Shown here: in pieces, positions 58,201 to 62,871 of the stretch | Numbering within the stretch: position 1 is the stretch's first letter | How the letters are laid out: the number at the start of each line of letters is the position of its first letter | Assembly: GCF_024763615.1 (NCBI RefSeq) | Contig: NC_077224.1 | Coordinates: 40,930,712 to 40,994,711 of the forward strand | Direction of reading: 5' to 3' | Length of the DNA stretch: 64,000 nt | Source of the DNA: Phlebotomus papatasi | Taxonomy: Eukaryota; Arthropoda; Insecta; Diptera; Psychodidae | Translations under genes and position numbers: made by a program | Notes under the pieces: generated by a model | The model's database searches: none | What the model was told of the DNA's origin: nothing | The model's input: the letters and a program-made list of their open reading frames with translations, nothing else

Positions 58201-58545
58201 TTGGCAGCGAACACCTTCCCAGCCAGGTGAACATTGGCAGGAGAAGGAGAGGCCAGGCCCTTCGAGGCATTCACCCCCATTCTCGCAGCGTTCCGTTGCA
58301 TTTCCATCAGCTGGATGGAAGATATGAGAGAATGATAGGTTTGAAAGTGGGTCGATGAGGGGGGTTTTTCAGTGGAAATGGGGTTAACATACCTGATTCG
58401 CACACGGCCACATCAATCTCACAGTGTCCTCCCAGGAAGCCAGGTAAGCAGGTACATGTGTAGCCGTTATCTCGGTCATTGCAGACGCCACCGTTTTGAC
58501 ACGGGTTCGACAGACACTCGTCGAGATTTTCCTCACAGTTTACCC
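13109..58545 (-). CDS. eys: Eyes shut (spacemaker)-like secreted EGF/laminin-G proteoglycan, C-terminal 1600 residues in 13 exons
   Basis: Thirteen exons join at GT-AG sites with fully matching phases: 58545-58393, 58310-58110, 56161-55993, 52553-51686, 44638-44277, 39813-39544, 34026-33704, 29566-29135, 29075-28847, 28122-27959, 21333-20575, 20511-19810, 13281-13109. Counting from the first whole codon, the order is EGFs (1-220), a Ser/Thr-rich mucin-like segment (about 225-440), EGF, LamG1 (about 490-673), two EGFs, LamG2 (about 783-960), two EGFs, LamG3 (about 1140-1309), two EGFs, LamG4 (about 1385-1600). No transmembrane segment or cytoplasmic tail follows. Four LamG domains separated by EGF pairs, with an upstream Thr-rich region, is the known layout of insect Eys, the matrix protein that opens the inter-rhabdomeral space in the fly eye. 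Crumbs would end in a membrane anchor. Agrin or perlecan relatives are less likely. The N-terminus and signal peptide are off the right edge. Confidence 0.83.
13682..15165 (-). mobile_element. 5'-truncated non-LTR retrotransposon with tetranucleotide tail
   Basis: A minus-strand frame (14361-15158) begins inside reverse transcriptase and continues through YVNEYKYLGVVVDYKLDW, the signature just after the palm of Jockey/CR1-like reverse transcriptases, to a C-terminal region ending ERRD and a stop. An untranslated tail follows, ending in (CATA)n at 13682-13720, as expected of target-primed insertion. No endonuclease or RT core is present. It lies in the eys intron in the same orientation as the gene. 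Confidence 0.75.
14361..15158 (-). pseudogene. C-terminal fragment of a non-LTR reverse transcriptase (265 codons)
   Basis: An uninterrupted frame of 265 codons, but it lacks the catalytic core (no YxDD box). The first residues (DLNLTRQFLILNSMTLSIKS) match the segment after that box, and the rest is the thumb/connection region with YKYLGV. It cannot be active. The frame's integrity suggests a fairly young insertion. Confidence 0.72.
15844..16099. mobile_element. 256-bp near-complete hairpin element
   Basis: ATGGCGCTAGCATGCCTTTT on the left and ATGGCGCTGGCACACCTTTT on the complement of the right end start arms that run almost to the centre (TTCAATTGAGTGAAATTCAA, ATCGATTGAAATT). The loop is CATTTTCATTTTCAATTTC-type sequence. 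It is inserted in the inverted-repeat array. Confidence 0.8.
17226..17408. mobile_element. Hairpin MITE, ACTGTTTATCAGTA family, copy 1
   Basis: Left ACTGTTTATCAGTATCATTG and complement of the right end ACTGTTGATCAATATTGAGT. Both arms carry a version of GTACTACATTCCTTG. Copies at 32231-32385 and 53931-54121. Confidence 0.7.
17469..17614. mobile_element. TTA-flanked MITE of the GTGCACAATAAC family, copy 3
   Basis: The best preserved of three copies: ends TGCCCAACGCACAATAACTT and complement TGCCCAACGCACAATAACTT are identical for 20 bases. Flanked by TTAA and TAA. Nested in the hAT element. Confidence 0.88.
17990..18378. repeat. Tandem units inside the hAT element
   Basis: At least three units of about 115-120 bp, each with ATTTTGCAAAA/AATATA, AAGGACAAAATGC and AGCGCC motifs. 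A further unit resumes at 19247 after the inserted MITE. Drift between units is high. Confidence 0.6.
18379..19246. mobile_element. TA-flanked MITE inserted in the hAT element
   Basis: TAGGGTATATTAAGCTAATT on the left and complement TAGGGTAAATGTCCTAATTC on the right, both followed by CAAAACC. It splits a tandem unit: an intact unit at about 18010 reads AGAATATAAGGAC, while here GAAT-TA-element-TA-TAAGGAC appears. About 868 bp, non-coding. Confidence 0.85.
19810..20511 (-). CDS. eys: eys exon l: two EGFs and most of LamG4
   Basis: Phase 1 to 1. The first EGF is ACGGDSCDLGGHCWL..CKCPENAKGDRCE, the second CHVISCKNRGKC..CSCPNGWGGFFCE. LamG4 follows with FNGNSYLVVP, ISLNFSTTHQSGLLLWSD, GAWHNLLLS and DTFYIG. 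Acceptor TTCTCCAG, donor ATAG|GTGAGT. The coding strand here is relatively GC-rich. Confidence 0.92.
20575..21333 (-). CDS. eys: eys exon k: linker and LamG3 in one exon
   Basis: Phase 1 to 1, 759 bases. About 85 residues of cysteine-free, partly acidic linker (SPEEDSQEDNE) and a basic patch precede a full LamG: SIEFQVRPL, GLLVFFGA, VVEFRVSS, GEWHKVRFAQ, IYLGGL and the closing PFRGCIRQLSV. Unlike LamG1, 2 and 4, this LamG core is not split by an intron. A 63-base intron separates it from exon l. Confidence 0.92.
22058..22959. mobile_element. TA-GGG type element, GGGGCAAAAAGTCACAAA ends
   Basis: CTGGGGAAAAAGTCACAAAA near 22058 pairs with TTTGTGACTTTTTGCCCCA near 22930-22949. The right terminus continues to CTTCCCTA (complement TAGGGAAG). 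The left terminus is eroded. No coding content. Confidence 0.6.
23429..24388. mobile_element. piggyBac-like TTAA-flanked MITE, 0.96 kb
   Basis: TTAACTCTTTCGCGTC and complement TTAACTCTTTCGCGTC are perfect mirror ends including the TTAA target site on both sides. GTCATATATGAC palindromes occur near each end (23451, 23796, 24240). TTAA duplication is characteristic of piggyBac. No transposase is visible, so this is non-autonomous. Confidence 0.88.
25270..25735 (+). pseudogene. Coding-like relics inside the TTA element, plus strand
   Basis: Frames beginning SFEWWKKCEKCLLEFSG and, further on, CYQEQWVEWRRRCAAQKILD then FLEKLQDFRKTYGYVWMNRS read like protein with frame changes between them. A donor-like GTAAGT follows at 25735. 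I do not recognise the family. They may derive from an element-encoded accessory protein or a captured gene. Confidence 0.35.
26060..26304 (-). pseudogene. Coding-like relic inside the TTA element, minus strand
   Basis: A minus-strand frame reads EHEPGKSIKTIDLFRATEET and SPSLEAPEPPPIIPPFQPRW, proline-rich, and is followed by AATAAA on the same strand near 26020. A plus-strand AATAAA lies near 25985, so two transcription units may have converged here. Family unknown. Confidence 0.35.
27959..28122 (-). CDS. eys: eys exon j: end of EGF and one whole EGF
   Basis: Phase 2 to 1. CICQEGWFGPLC closes the EGF from exon i. A second EGF follows (CDSENNQCTEGATCVPLVTGYECDCPTG, given here as CTEGATC and CDCPTGRTGKNC halves). 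Acceptor TTGTGCAG, donor G|GTAAGT. Confidence 0.9.
28847..29075 (-). CDS. eys: eys exon i: end of LamG2 and start of EGF
   Basis: Phase 1 to 2. GGHEVGNFSTL continues the LamG, whose closing motif is GFEGCIYDVHL. It then enters an EGF (CHRHACQNDGACLQHGATFT) finished in exon j. Acceptor TTGTAG, donor AC|GTAAGT. Confidence 0.9.
29135..29566 (-). CDS. eys: eys exon h: most of LamG2
   Basis: Phase 1 to 1. Starts NLEVAQPTFSG, directly continuing HYCEH of exon g, and runs through LELTFKILP, LLAFVGQ and AWLSVDGKVNI to IMFLG. Only 59 bases of intron follow. Donor G|GTAGGA is a weaker match than the others, but frame and homology fix it. Confidence 0.9.
29648..29859. mobile_element. TA-flanked MITE, CAGGCTTCGCACATACTCTG type
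   Basis: TAGGGGAAGTTTTTCAGGCT and complement TAGGGGAAGGCTTTCAGGCT, continuing TTCGCA[C/T]A[T/C]ACTCTGGCTT. 212 bp, almost a full hairpin. Partial copies at 36040-36236 and 51350-51436. Confidence 0.87.
30111..31083. mobile_element. TA-flanked element, GGGGAGACTGGGGTACATGT type
   Basis: TAGGGGAGACTGGGGTACAT and complement TAAGGGGAACTGGGGCAGTA with GTAAAC following in both arms. Internal GGGGTAGAAGTAACC and TTTACATCTACCCC echoes pair near 30330 and 30700. 0.97 kb, non-coding. Confidence 0.82.
31090..31945. repeat. Dispersed repeat family R, copy 2
   Basis: Longest copy. It holds TCTCGGGAACGGTTTAAG at the start, CTGTTTGTCCGTCTGTCCGT, a C-run (31217-31228), TTTTTTTGGGATTGCTCG, CATTTCGTCC.TATACGAAAA, CGGTT/AACCGG words, and ends GGGACGCTTTGCCACCCC. 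Matches 3020-3710 and 48200-48990 collinearly. Confidence 0.75.
31975..32170. mobile_element. Inverted-repeat element, CTTACGA..CGTAAG type
   Basis: TCGTAAGTGCGGGTGACTTT at about 31995 pairs with AAAGTCACCCGCACTTACGA at about 32152. The arms continue (CCCCTTGTTCGTAAGCTTTT with AAAAGCTTACGAATAGGGG), leaving a short loop. About 180 bp, almost a complete palindrome. Confidence 0.8.
32231..32385. mobile_element. Hairpin MITE, ACTGTTTATCAGTA family, copy 2
   Basis: ACTGGTTTATCAGTACCATT followed by GAGTACTACATT. The right arm (GGGAATATAGTACCACA) is diverged. Same family as 17226 and 53931. Confidence 0.6.
32555..32714. mobile_element. TA-GGGGG MITE, 160 bp
   Basis: TAGGGGGAAGTTCGGTACCT on the left. 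The right end complement is GGGAGAAGTAGGGCACTTTT. Arms share TTTGTATTGGGGTAC / GGGACAATACAAAAG. It ends in AGAAGTA rather than a clean TA. Confidence 0.7.
33704..34026 (-). CDS. eys: eys exon g: two EGF repeats between LamG1 and LamG2
   Basis: Phase 2 to 1. The first EGF (CLANPCRNGAVC..CKCPTGYIGTTCE) holds an unusual acidic insert of about 25 residues (ETDDEDGFEEEFG) between cysteines 3 and 4. The second (CADNPCQYGGTC..CLCPFGKHGHYCE) has an O-fucose motif. Acceptor TTTGCAG, donor CA|GTGAGT. Confidence 0.9.
34189..35407. mobile_element. TA-flanked element (outer of a nested pair)
   Basis: TAGGGGAGATCGGGGTAGAA and complement TAGGGGAGACCGGGGTAGAA, both followed by TTAG. Without the inner insert at 34335-35334 it would be about 220 bp. 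Confidence 0.9.
34335..35334. mobile_element. TA-flanked element (inner of a nested pair), 1.0 kb
   Basis: TAGGGGAATGTAGGCAGGCT and complement TAGGGGAATGTAGGCAGCCT, then TCGCAC in both arms. Contains GTGTGAGCGTTCGCACATAC internally. Non-coding. Confidence 0.88.
36040..36236. mobile_element. Decayed copy of the GCTTCGCACATACTCTG MITE
   Basis: The right half is clear (ATTCATTAAAGGAACATAGG, CGAAGCCAGAGTGTGTGCGA, CTGAAACTCTTCCCCA). The left half is degraded but keeps CTAGCTTCGAACAAT. Same family as 29648-29859. Confidence 0.65.
37150..37570. mobile_element. CACA-ended foldback element rich in TTCGTAA words
   Basis: CACAGATAAAATATTTCGTA on the left and complement CACACGGAAAAAATATAATA on the right. 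The interior alternates GTTCGTAA and TTACGAAC. A diverged inverted pair GAGTTACGAAATGCTCGTAA / TACAAGCTTTTCGTAAGTCC lies in the arms. Related to 12095 and 60787. Confidence 0.7.
39544..39813 (-). CDS. eys: eys exon f: second half of LamG1
   Basis: Phase 2 to 2. Contains LRVNDTLAMSG, WLHLGG and the closing GFTGCLRSLKINGQP, the usual C-terminal cysteine motif of a LamG domain. Donor AG|GTAATA is slightly weak. Confidence 0.9.
40372..41193. mobile_element. TA-flanked GGGAGA element, middle level of the nest
   Basis: TAGGGAGAGTTTGGCAAAAT and complement TAAGGGAGACTGGAGCAAAA, both continuing to TTGTCAAAAC. The empty site in the sister copy near 60640 reads CATGATGTAATTTGG. Here the same words are parted at TA, with TA on each side. 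Confidence 0.92.
40918..41155. mobile_element. Tc1/mariner-type MITE, TACAGTAGACTCTC ends, inner level
   Basis: TACAGTAGACTCTCGCTCAA and complement TACAGTAGACTCTCTCTCAA, then TCGGC in both. TA boundaries. 238 bp. A diverged second copy lies at 47017-47225. Confidence 0.9.
41540..41953. mobile_element. Near-perfect 414-bp palindrome, TTA-flanked
   Basis: GGGCAGAATCACATTGACAA and complement GGGCAGAATCACATTGACAG start two arms of about 190 bp that pair almost throughout (for example GGTAATACGGTAAT, TAGTGCCACCGAGTACGAG). The loop lies near 41745-41760. TTA lies on both sides, so Tourist/Harbinger-like is the best guess. Confidence 0.88.
42158..42565. mobile_element. TA-flanked MITE, GGGTAAGTGTGCCAAATTTC family, copy 2 (reversed)
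   Basis: TAGGGGAACTGTACCAAATT and complement TAGGAGAAGTGTATCAAATT. The arm with CAGCTTGCAATTTCGGCCAC is on the left, opposite to the other two copies. It contains a degenerate frame, also present in the others. Confidence 0.82.
43926..44180. mobile_element. CACT-ended element rich in TTACCCTTTTT words
   Basis: Left CACTTGAGAGAAATCCGAAA, right complement CACTGAGAAAAAAAAGAGAG. The interior has many AAATTAACA / GGTGTAAAA words in both orientations. TSD not resolved. Confidence 0.55.
44277..44638 (-). CDS. eys: eys exon e: end of EGF and first half of LamG1
   Basis: Phase 0 to 2. Begins CICRFNRQGSFCEAP, finishing the EGF, then FSGNSYVSH and a LamG core with DGLILLA and YVALFLHNGLLQFQFSCG. The domain continues in exon f. 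Acceptor TTTGCCAG, donor GC|GTAAGT. Confidence 0.9.
46170..46515. mobile_element. Element with CCGAAAGCCAAAAT minisatellite arms, copy 1
   Basis: About nine units of AATCCCGAAAGCCAA (15-16 bp) run from 46190 to 46310. After a single-copy centre that includes AAGCGCGGGTGCAATCGTGA, shorter reversed units (GGGATTTTGGCTTTCG) follow at 46450-46505. Mirror-image repeat arms around a shared centre are also seen at 54967-55215. Confidence 0.8.
47017..47225. mobile_element. Diverged TACAGTAGACTCTC MITE, copy 2
   Basis: TACAGAAGATTCTCTCTCAA and complement TACAGAATAGACTATTGCAC. Internal ATGTCATCCG and GAGCCAATTG match the copy at 40918-41155. TA ends. Confidence 0.75.
48200..48990. repeat. Dispersed repeat family R, copy 3 (split by a SINE)
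   Basis: GCAGGCGGACATTTCGTCCA, TATACGAAAATATCG and later TTGGAAAGGTCTTAG and CGGTT words match copies at 3020 and 31090. The SINE at 48285-48611 separates two halves that are continuous in the other copies. Confidence 0.78.
48285..48611 (+). mobile_element. tRNA-derived SINE with target-site duplication
   Basis: The target ATTCCTAaCAACGG (48271-48284) is duplicated as ATTCCTAcCAACGG (48612-48625); the host repeat R has this word once. The head contains an A-box-like TGTCGCAATAGGC and a B box GAGTTCGAGTCCC, about 60 bases apart, as in a tRNA. The body is about 220 bases and the tail is TTTAATAATA. Transcription would be by RNA polymerase III on the plus strand. Confidence 0.88.
49455..49745. 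repeat. Fragment related to the hairpin-ended element at 61084
   Basis: TAGGTGTGATTCCTTCATAA folds with ATAATCACACCTA. It is followed by GTAATCCTCGG, GATCGAGATGAAATTC and a GC-rich CCGTCCATCCGGCCG block, the same order of motifs (hairpin, bacterial-like GATCGGA word, GGCCGG block) seen reversed at 62700-62880. Confidence 0.55.
49776..50457. mobile_element. CACTCTTAGAAAA-ended element with TAGTTA repeats
   Basis: Ends CACTCTTAGAAAAGTTTAG and complement CACTCTTAGAAAAAATTAG. Inside, AACTAA.TATTTAGTT words recur about a dozen times in both orientations (49880-50440). 682 bp. Confidence 0.75.
50646..50698. repeat. CT and TA microsatellite
   Basis: (CT)n from 50653 with interruptions runs into (TA)n at 50676-50698, directly before the CpG minisatellite. 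Confidence 0.9.
50740..50985. repeat. CpG-rich minisatellite, unit about 30 bp
   Basis: About eight units of TTTTTCGCGGATTTTCGCGG plus a GGCGCGAA linker. Each holds four or five CpG and an inverted CGCGGA/TCCGCG pair. Both strands stay open through the array because the unit is a multiple of three. It stands out from the AT-rich intron around it. Confidence 0.9.
51350..51436. mobile_element. Right half of a GCTTCGCACATACTCTG MITE
   Basis: ATTCATTAAAGAAACAATAA, AAGCCAGAGTGTGTGCCCAG, CTGAAAATCTTCTC match the right half of 29648-29859. The left half is missing. Confidence 0.6.
51686..52553 (-). CDS. eys: eys exon d: EGF, mucin-like Ser/Thr region, start of EGF
   Basis: The largest exon, 868 bases, phase 2 to 0. 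An EGF (CQNGGTCIDGVDDFSCSC) carries an O-fucose motif (C-x4-T-C) and a hydroxylation motif. It is followed by about 215 residues dominated by Thr and Ser (encoded 51755-52402) with scattered acidic residues and no cysteine, expected to be densely O-glycosylated. The exon ends with C-M-K-Q-P-C-L-N-G-G-T-C, the first half of an EGF completed in exon e. Confidence 0.9.
53291..53510. mobile_element. TA-flanked MITE, GTGCGCTACCTTCGGA type
   Basis: TAGAGGAAAGTGCGCTACCT and complement TAGGCGAAAGCGCGCTACCT, then TCGGA in both. 220 bp. The core resembles the arms of 24927-26960. Confidence 0.85.
53931..54121. mobile_element. Hairpin MITE, ACTGTTTATCAGTA family, copy 3
   Basis: ACTGTTATGATCAGTAACAT and complement AACTGTTTATGAGTATTGTG, with GAGTACTACATTCCCTGAAA in one arm and CAGGGAATACAGTACTC in the other. 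Confidence 0.72.
54283..54350 (-). repeat. tRNA-like remnant (SINE head or tRNA pseudogene)
   Basis: On the minus strand TGGGTCAAGTGGTAGGGC resembles an A box and CCCGGGTTCGAATCC is a perfect B box, 43 bases apart. The acceptor and T stems do not pair properly, so this is not a working tRNA. Either a SINE head or a pseudogene. Confidence 0.6.
54871..55405. mobile_element. TA-flanked GGGTAAAGTGGTACAAG element, interrupted
   Basis: TAGGGTAAAGTGGTACAAGT and complement TAGGGTAAAGTGATATAATT. ACAAGTTGGACA repeats three or four times on the left and AACTTGTACC / CCAACTTGTAAC on the right. The CCGAAAGCC element is inserted within it. Confidence 0.83.
54967..55215. mobile_element. Element with CCGAAAGCCAAAAT minisatellite arms, copy 2
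   Basis: Units AATCCCGAAAGCCAA (five, 54975-55045), then a centre with CCCGCGCTTGCTGGAGGCAA, then reversed units GGGATTTTGGCTTTCGG to 55205. The centre is the reverse complement of that at 46380-46430, so the two copies are in opposite orientation. Confidence 0.82.
55993..56161 (-). CDS. eys: eys exon c: end of EGF, one whole EGF, start of next
   Basis: Phase 1 to 2. Begins with GFTGNDCEE, finishing the preceding EGF, then CDDSPCRNDALC..CYCVPDFHGERCE, then YDECLLGPG, which joins CQNGGTC of the next exon. The split of one EGF between exons c and d confirms the junction. Acceptor CTCTAG, donor CAGG|GTGAGT. Confidence 0.9.
57197..57627. mobile_element. TA-flanked MITE, GGGTAAGTGTGCCAAATTTC family, copy 3
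   Basis: TAGGGTAAGTGTGCCAAATT and complement TAGGGTAAGTGTGCCAAATT. Nearly collinear with 6963-7395 (431 vs 433 bp), including AAGAGTGTT.CTTGGAACCTT and GGTGCCCTATTTCGGCCACC. Lies in the intron between exons b and c. Confidence 0.9.
58110..58310 (-). CDS. eys: eys exon b: two EGF repeats
   Basis: Phase 1 to 1, separated from exon a by only 82 bases. Encodes an EGF with CENGGEC..CQCSPGWEGVRC, then a DIDEC calcium-binding EGF with C-A-S-A-P-C (O-glucosylation motif) and C-V-D-x4-Y-x-C-x-C (hydroxylation motif). The last EGF is completed in the next exon. Donor CAG|GTGAGA. Confidence 0.9.
58393..58545 (-). CDS. eys: eys exon a: EGF repeat (calcium-binding type)
   Basis: Phase 1 to 1, acceptor CTTTCAG, donor CAG|GTATGT. 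Encodes the tail of one EGF (VNCEE), then a whole EGF starting NLDEC. It has the O-glucosylation motif C-L-S-N-P-C and the Asp/Asn hydroxylation motif C-N-D-x4-Y-x-C-x-C, typical of calcium-binding EGFs. It is the most upstream exon seen; its 5' partner is outside the window. Confidence 0.9.
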
Positions 58546-60570
58546 CTGAAAGGCAGTACAAGAGTTTATATATGTTATTGCGTTTGGAAGGATGGCTAGG
58601 ACCAAGGCACATCCTCATGAAACAATGGAGTATGTGCACACACATTTCTTTTTATGAGCCACAGAGGGATTTATTAATGTGTGAATACAGTGTAATGTTT
58701 ATACTCCTAGTGAAGACAACCCAGACCAAGGGATAAATATAAGGGCAAGAACACAGTTGGGGGTTCCTTTTTTGGGATGCCCCTTGCATGAAAAATGATC
58801 CAGCCTGGATGGGCGACATGGAGCAAATAAAAATGATGAATAATGTAGAGTAAATGAAATGTTTTCTCGGACATTACAGTCACTGGGTAATTGCACAATT
58901 TTGGCCTTTTGTCTAATTCACTCTCATCATTTTTCACCCACGCCCATGGACATATACAGCTCAATCCCAGACGACCACTCATAAGTGAATGGAAAGGTCT
59001 CTCATACTCTTTCTTCTTGTCCAGAAAAGCTCCATCGTCTGGTAAGTTTTATTTTTATTAGCCAAAGCACAAGTGGGGTATGAAATTAAAGAGTACAAGA
59101 GAGAATTTATGATACTTATGTGATTTTTTTTGCTGAGTCCTATAGAGAGCAACAGTATATAAGATATTGTTCTATAATTAACTTTAGTTTATGCGGTGAA
59201 CCATTTGATATGAATCATTATAAACAACTGAAAAGGTCAAATAATAAAGTTTTGGTGGTGAATTTCATATTCAAGGGAATTTTGAAGGGATTAAAAGGCA
59301 TTCAGAGTCAATTTATATTTAGATATTTGAGGTCAGAACTTTAACTCCAAAATTGATTCTAGGTAATAATATACATAATAAATATAACTTTTCGTTTTAA
59401 GAGCAAAATTACATTACCCGTCAAATTTTAACTGTCATAGTGAAAGCTTTTTAGAGTATTAAGAATTTTATTTCAAATTCACTGACTTTTGTCGCTATAT
59501 AAAAATACGGCACGTAGACAAATCCTCGATTAAAATTAAGAAATTTTTACTTAAATCGTACTAAAATTAGGGTAAGTTTTGCTCCAAATAATTCGATTTT
59601 TTAATTTTAGGATGAATTACTAAAAGTTGCCTAACAGACCGTAGGATTAATTTAAGTAACTGGTGGATAAAAAATTTCTAAAATCTTTCATATCATCTTA
59701 GAATATCACGGATTAATTGTAGTTTAAAATAGGGTTATTTCCTAAATATATTGAGTAGATCCATTTTAGTAACTGGAGGGTTAATACATATGGGAAACAT
59801 AGGAAATGTCATACCACTGGTCAAAGGCAATAATTTTGAAGAGAGCTTTAGGGTATAAAATATTTTGAAAGCTCTATGTGAAGTACTATCGTGAATTTTT
59901 TTAGTATTATTGTCTCAATTTTAATTCTGTTCTTTCTTTTCTATTTTTCTACCATGTCTCTGTGGAATTACTAATTAAATTTTGAGAGTTGGTTGTGTGC
60001 TACATTACAAGTTTGAAGACACGGTTTTCTTTATGAAAAAAGAAAAACACTTTTAAACAGAATTCTTGTCAATGAAATCTCTCAATAGATTTAATTAATC
60101 GTTTTATTAATTTATATAAAACGAAATTACATTTGCATGTAAAGAACAATAACAATTATGTGGAAATAAATCTAAAAAAAAACAGTTAAAAATAGGAAAG
60201 TAATATAAAATTAATTTTATTTGAATTCTAACTTAAAAAAAAGTCTTTTATCCATAACATTTATTGAACTGCTATTTATTTTTTTTTGTTTCCCCCCTTA
60301 CCAAGGTCTTAGGCCTTGAGGCCTATTTTGACCAAAATCAAATGTTCAGAGAACCGAAATACATTCATCCATGTATTCAAAAATACCAAATCGTCGATCA
60401 ATAAAAAAAAAAATTTTCCTATATCAACTGGTAAAAATAAGTAATTAAATAAATAAATAACAGATATGAATTAGGACCTTACACATCACTAGCCGTGTTA
60501 ACTGCTATTTATGAAAGCATATTAATATTAAAATATTTATACATTAATATGAAAGCATATTAATATTAAT

Positions 60571-60767
60571 ATTGGGGCTACATTGTTATACGATTTTTTC
60601 GCATATTTCTAAAGGAAACGGGATTTTAACATGATGTAATTTGGATAGACAAAATAATTGTGGATCTAAAATAAAAAAAATTGTAAGGACCAGCTTTATT
60701 TATAAATAGGCGAGAAAGTCGTATAACAATCTAGCCCCATCGTTCAAAGTAGCCCCACCATGCCCTA
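60571..60767. mobile_element. GTGGGGCTACTTT element, copy without inserts
   Basis: Collinear with both outer parts of 40280-41320: GGGGCTACATTGTTATAC, TAACATGATGTAATTTGGAT, AGACAAAATAATTGTG, TAGCCCCACCATGCCCTA. About 25 bases of the left end are missing. Provides the empty site for the 40372 insertion. Confidence 0.85.
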
Positions 60768-60786
60768 CAACACTGTTAATACTGTT

Positions 60787-60957
60787 AACCTTTAACACTG
60801 TTGTTCGCGTTAAGAACAAAGTTTGTGAAAAAGTACAAACATTTATGAACTTTTTTGTGGATTATACAATTTACAAGCATTTCGTGAGACTTCAATAGGA
60901 ATTCACAAACATTTACGAACAATTGTACGAAATATTTTTTCCGTGTAGAGCCGCAAA
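60787..60957. mobile_element. Half copy of the CACA-ended TTCGTAA element
   Basis: GTACAAACATTTATGAACTT, ATTTACAAGCATTTCGTGAG, GGAATTCACAAACATTTACG and the end TTTTTTCCGTGTAG match the right half of 37150-37570. Confidence 0.75.
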
Positions 60958-61083
60958 TAATTTGTTGAATGGCAGAAATGTCTAAAATATTATTTTATTG
61001 AGAAATATTTGAAATTTTCTTGTATAATGCACAATATGCAACTGCAACAATGATAAAGGGACAGATAATCCTAACCGGCTTAT

Positions 61084-62871
61084 GTAGGTGAAATTCTTAA
61101 CGTGAGCTAACTCGGAGTGCATGCAAATTCGATTTAGAGCTGAAGTTGGGAGACGCCATTCAGTTATCTTGAATCAAATTCGTGAAATTATACAAATTTT
61201 GTATTTAAACCAAAATATCAAGGATTTGGATGAACTGACAGAAAAGTGTTATATGGGTGAAATGTAGACCAGAATGTTCTCTATAATTTTGCCGTAGAAC
61301 TTGACCTCATCGATTACTCAGAAGTCAAGATAATCGAGGTTTTTTGTTTCTTAACTCGTTTTTTCATCCAGAATTCCCCAAGTAGTCATTTGTTGAACTT
61401 CAACTATATCAAAGAATTGTTGTATTTTGTGGGACTTTCCATTTAAACCCTATTTTAAGTGTCTTGGTGGAGTAGAGGCAGTCAAATTGGCATCTGAGTG
61501 ATTTCAAAGCGTTATTATTGGAAAAATCAATTTTTTCACACTTAAACGGCAAAATCGGAGTGATAGCTTAGTCTGAGTGGAAAATGATGTATGGACGAAA
61601 TGTAGAGACAAATGTGCTCTACAATTATGTTGAAGTAATCATCAAAATCGGTTCAGCGACAGTCGAGATAATTGAGGTTATGTGATATTGAAATTGGTTT
61701 TTCGACTGTGGCGCCCCTGGTGTTGGTCCCACGAAGTTCAAATGTTCTAGAAAGTTGTAGCATTTGGTGAGATCTTTCGTTTAAGCCCTCACTCATCAAA
61801 ATCGGTCACATAGAACCGGAGATATGATTTTTTAAATTTTGTGAACTTTGACCCCTCATATCTCCGGTTCTATTGAAACCACAGCGCACATACGCACCAT
61901 TTTGGAAACGTCCTAGACTGGACTACAACATACTAAAATTTCATTAACTTGCACAATGCCGTTTTTGAGAAAAGTGACTTTGAATTTCGATGAATTTTGA
62001 CGCTATCACAGCGCCACCTGTGGTGACTTTTTGAACTTCCATCTGAAAGTGCTCATCGAGACGAAACCAAAAAGGTAAAATTTAGGTCGATATGTTAATT
62101 AGAACCGGAGATAGAGGCCGGTCAATGTTCGAACTTTGACCCCTTATAGCTCGGGTCAGGGGTTATGGATCGACTTAAGGTTTTTTTGTTTGATAGGTAT
62201 AATCAACGGCTACAACATACTAAAATTTCAGCCCGATTGCATAAGGAATTTTTGAGTTATTCAACTTTTAAGATTTAAAAATTTTCTTTTTAATAATAGC
62301 GCCCCTAGCGGTGGTTTTATGAACTTGCGATGTTAGAAGAGGAAGTGGCATTTCACGAGAGCTTTCAAAAAAGCCCTCATTTTTTAAATTCTGACAATTA
62401 GAACCGGAGTTATGGCCATTTTAAGAAAATTTTTTTGGACCCTTATAGCTCGGGTCAGGGGGGTCGGGGGACCTTAAGTTTGGTATTGATGGAAAGCTCT
62501 AAGGCCCAGCTATAACATACTAAAATTTGAGCCCGCTCGATGCCATAGGGCCGGAGCTATTGAGAAAACAAAAAAAGGTGGGTCTTCAAAATGGCGGAAG
62601 GAGGGGTGGGGGGTGAGGGGTCAATGCACCATGTTGCAATTTTCATACGATATTTAACCTTTGCCGAAAACCGCAAGTCGATATCTTTTTTAGTTTAGGA
62701 GCTATTAAGCTCCAAAGAGCGGCCGGACGGCCGGCCGGCCGGGAACGTAACTTAGCCCCCCATATATTCGTGATCAGGAAGTGGCGAAACACATTTTGGC
62801 CAAGTTTGAGCGCGATCGGAGGACATGAAATTTTGTTAGGATTATAGTAGGTGAGATTGTTAAGAATCTCA
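61084..62871. mobile_element. GC-richer element with 295-bp internal units and hairpin end
   Basis: TAGGTGAAATTCTTAACGTG on the left mirrors the right end (complement TTAGGTGAGATTCTTAACAA). Inside, three units about 295 bp apart each show GCGCC.CT.G.GGTG (61711, 62009, 62302), ATACTAAAATTT (61930, 62217, 62517) and GACCCCTTATAGCTCGGGTC-type words (61852, 62139, 62436). A GGCCGG run is at 62722. The right end folds as GGTGAGATT/AATCTCACC. No coding frame; class unknown. Confidence 0.72.

Noticed and set aside
13109..58545. Assignment as crumbs, agrin or perlecan
   Set aside because: Crumbs needs a transmembrane segment and cytoplasmic tail after the last domains, absent here; agrin and perlecan need Kazal or Ig/LDL modules, none of which is seen in the 1600 residues.
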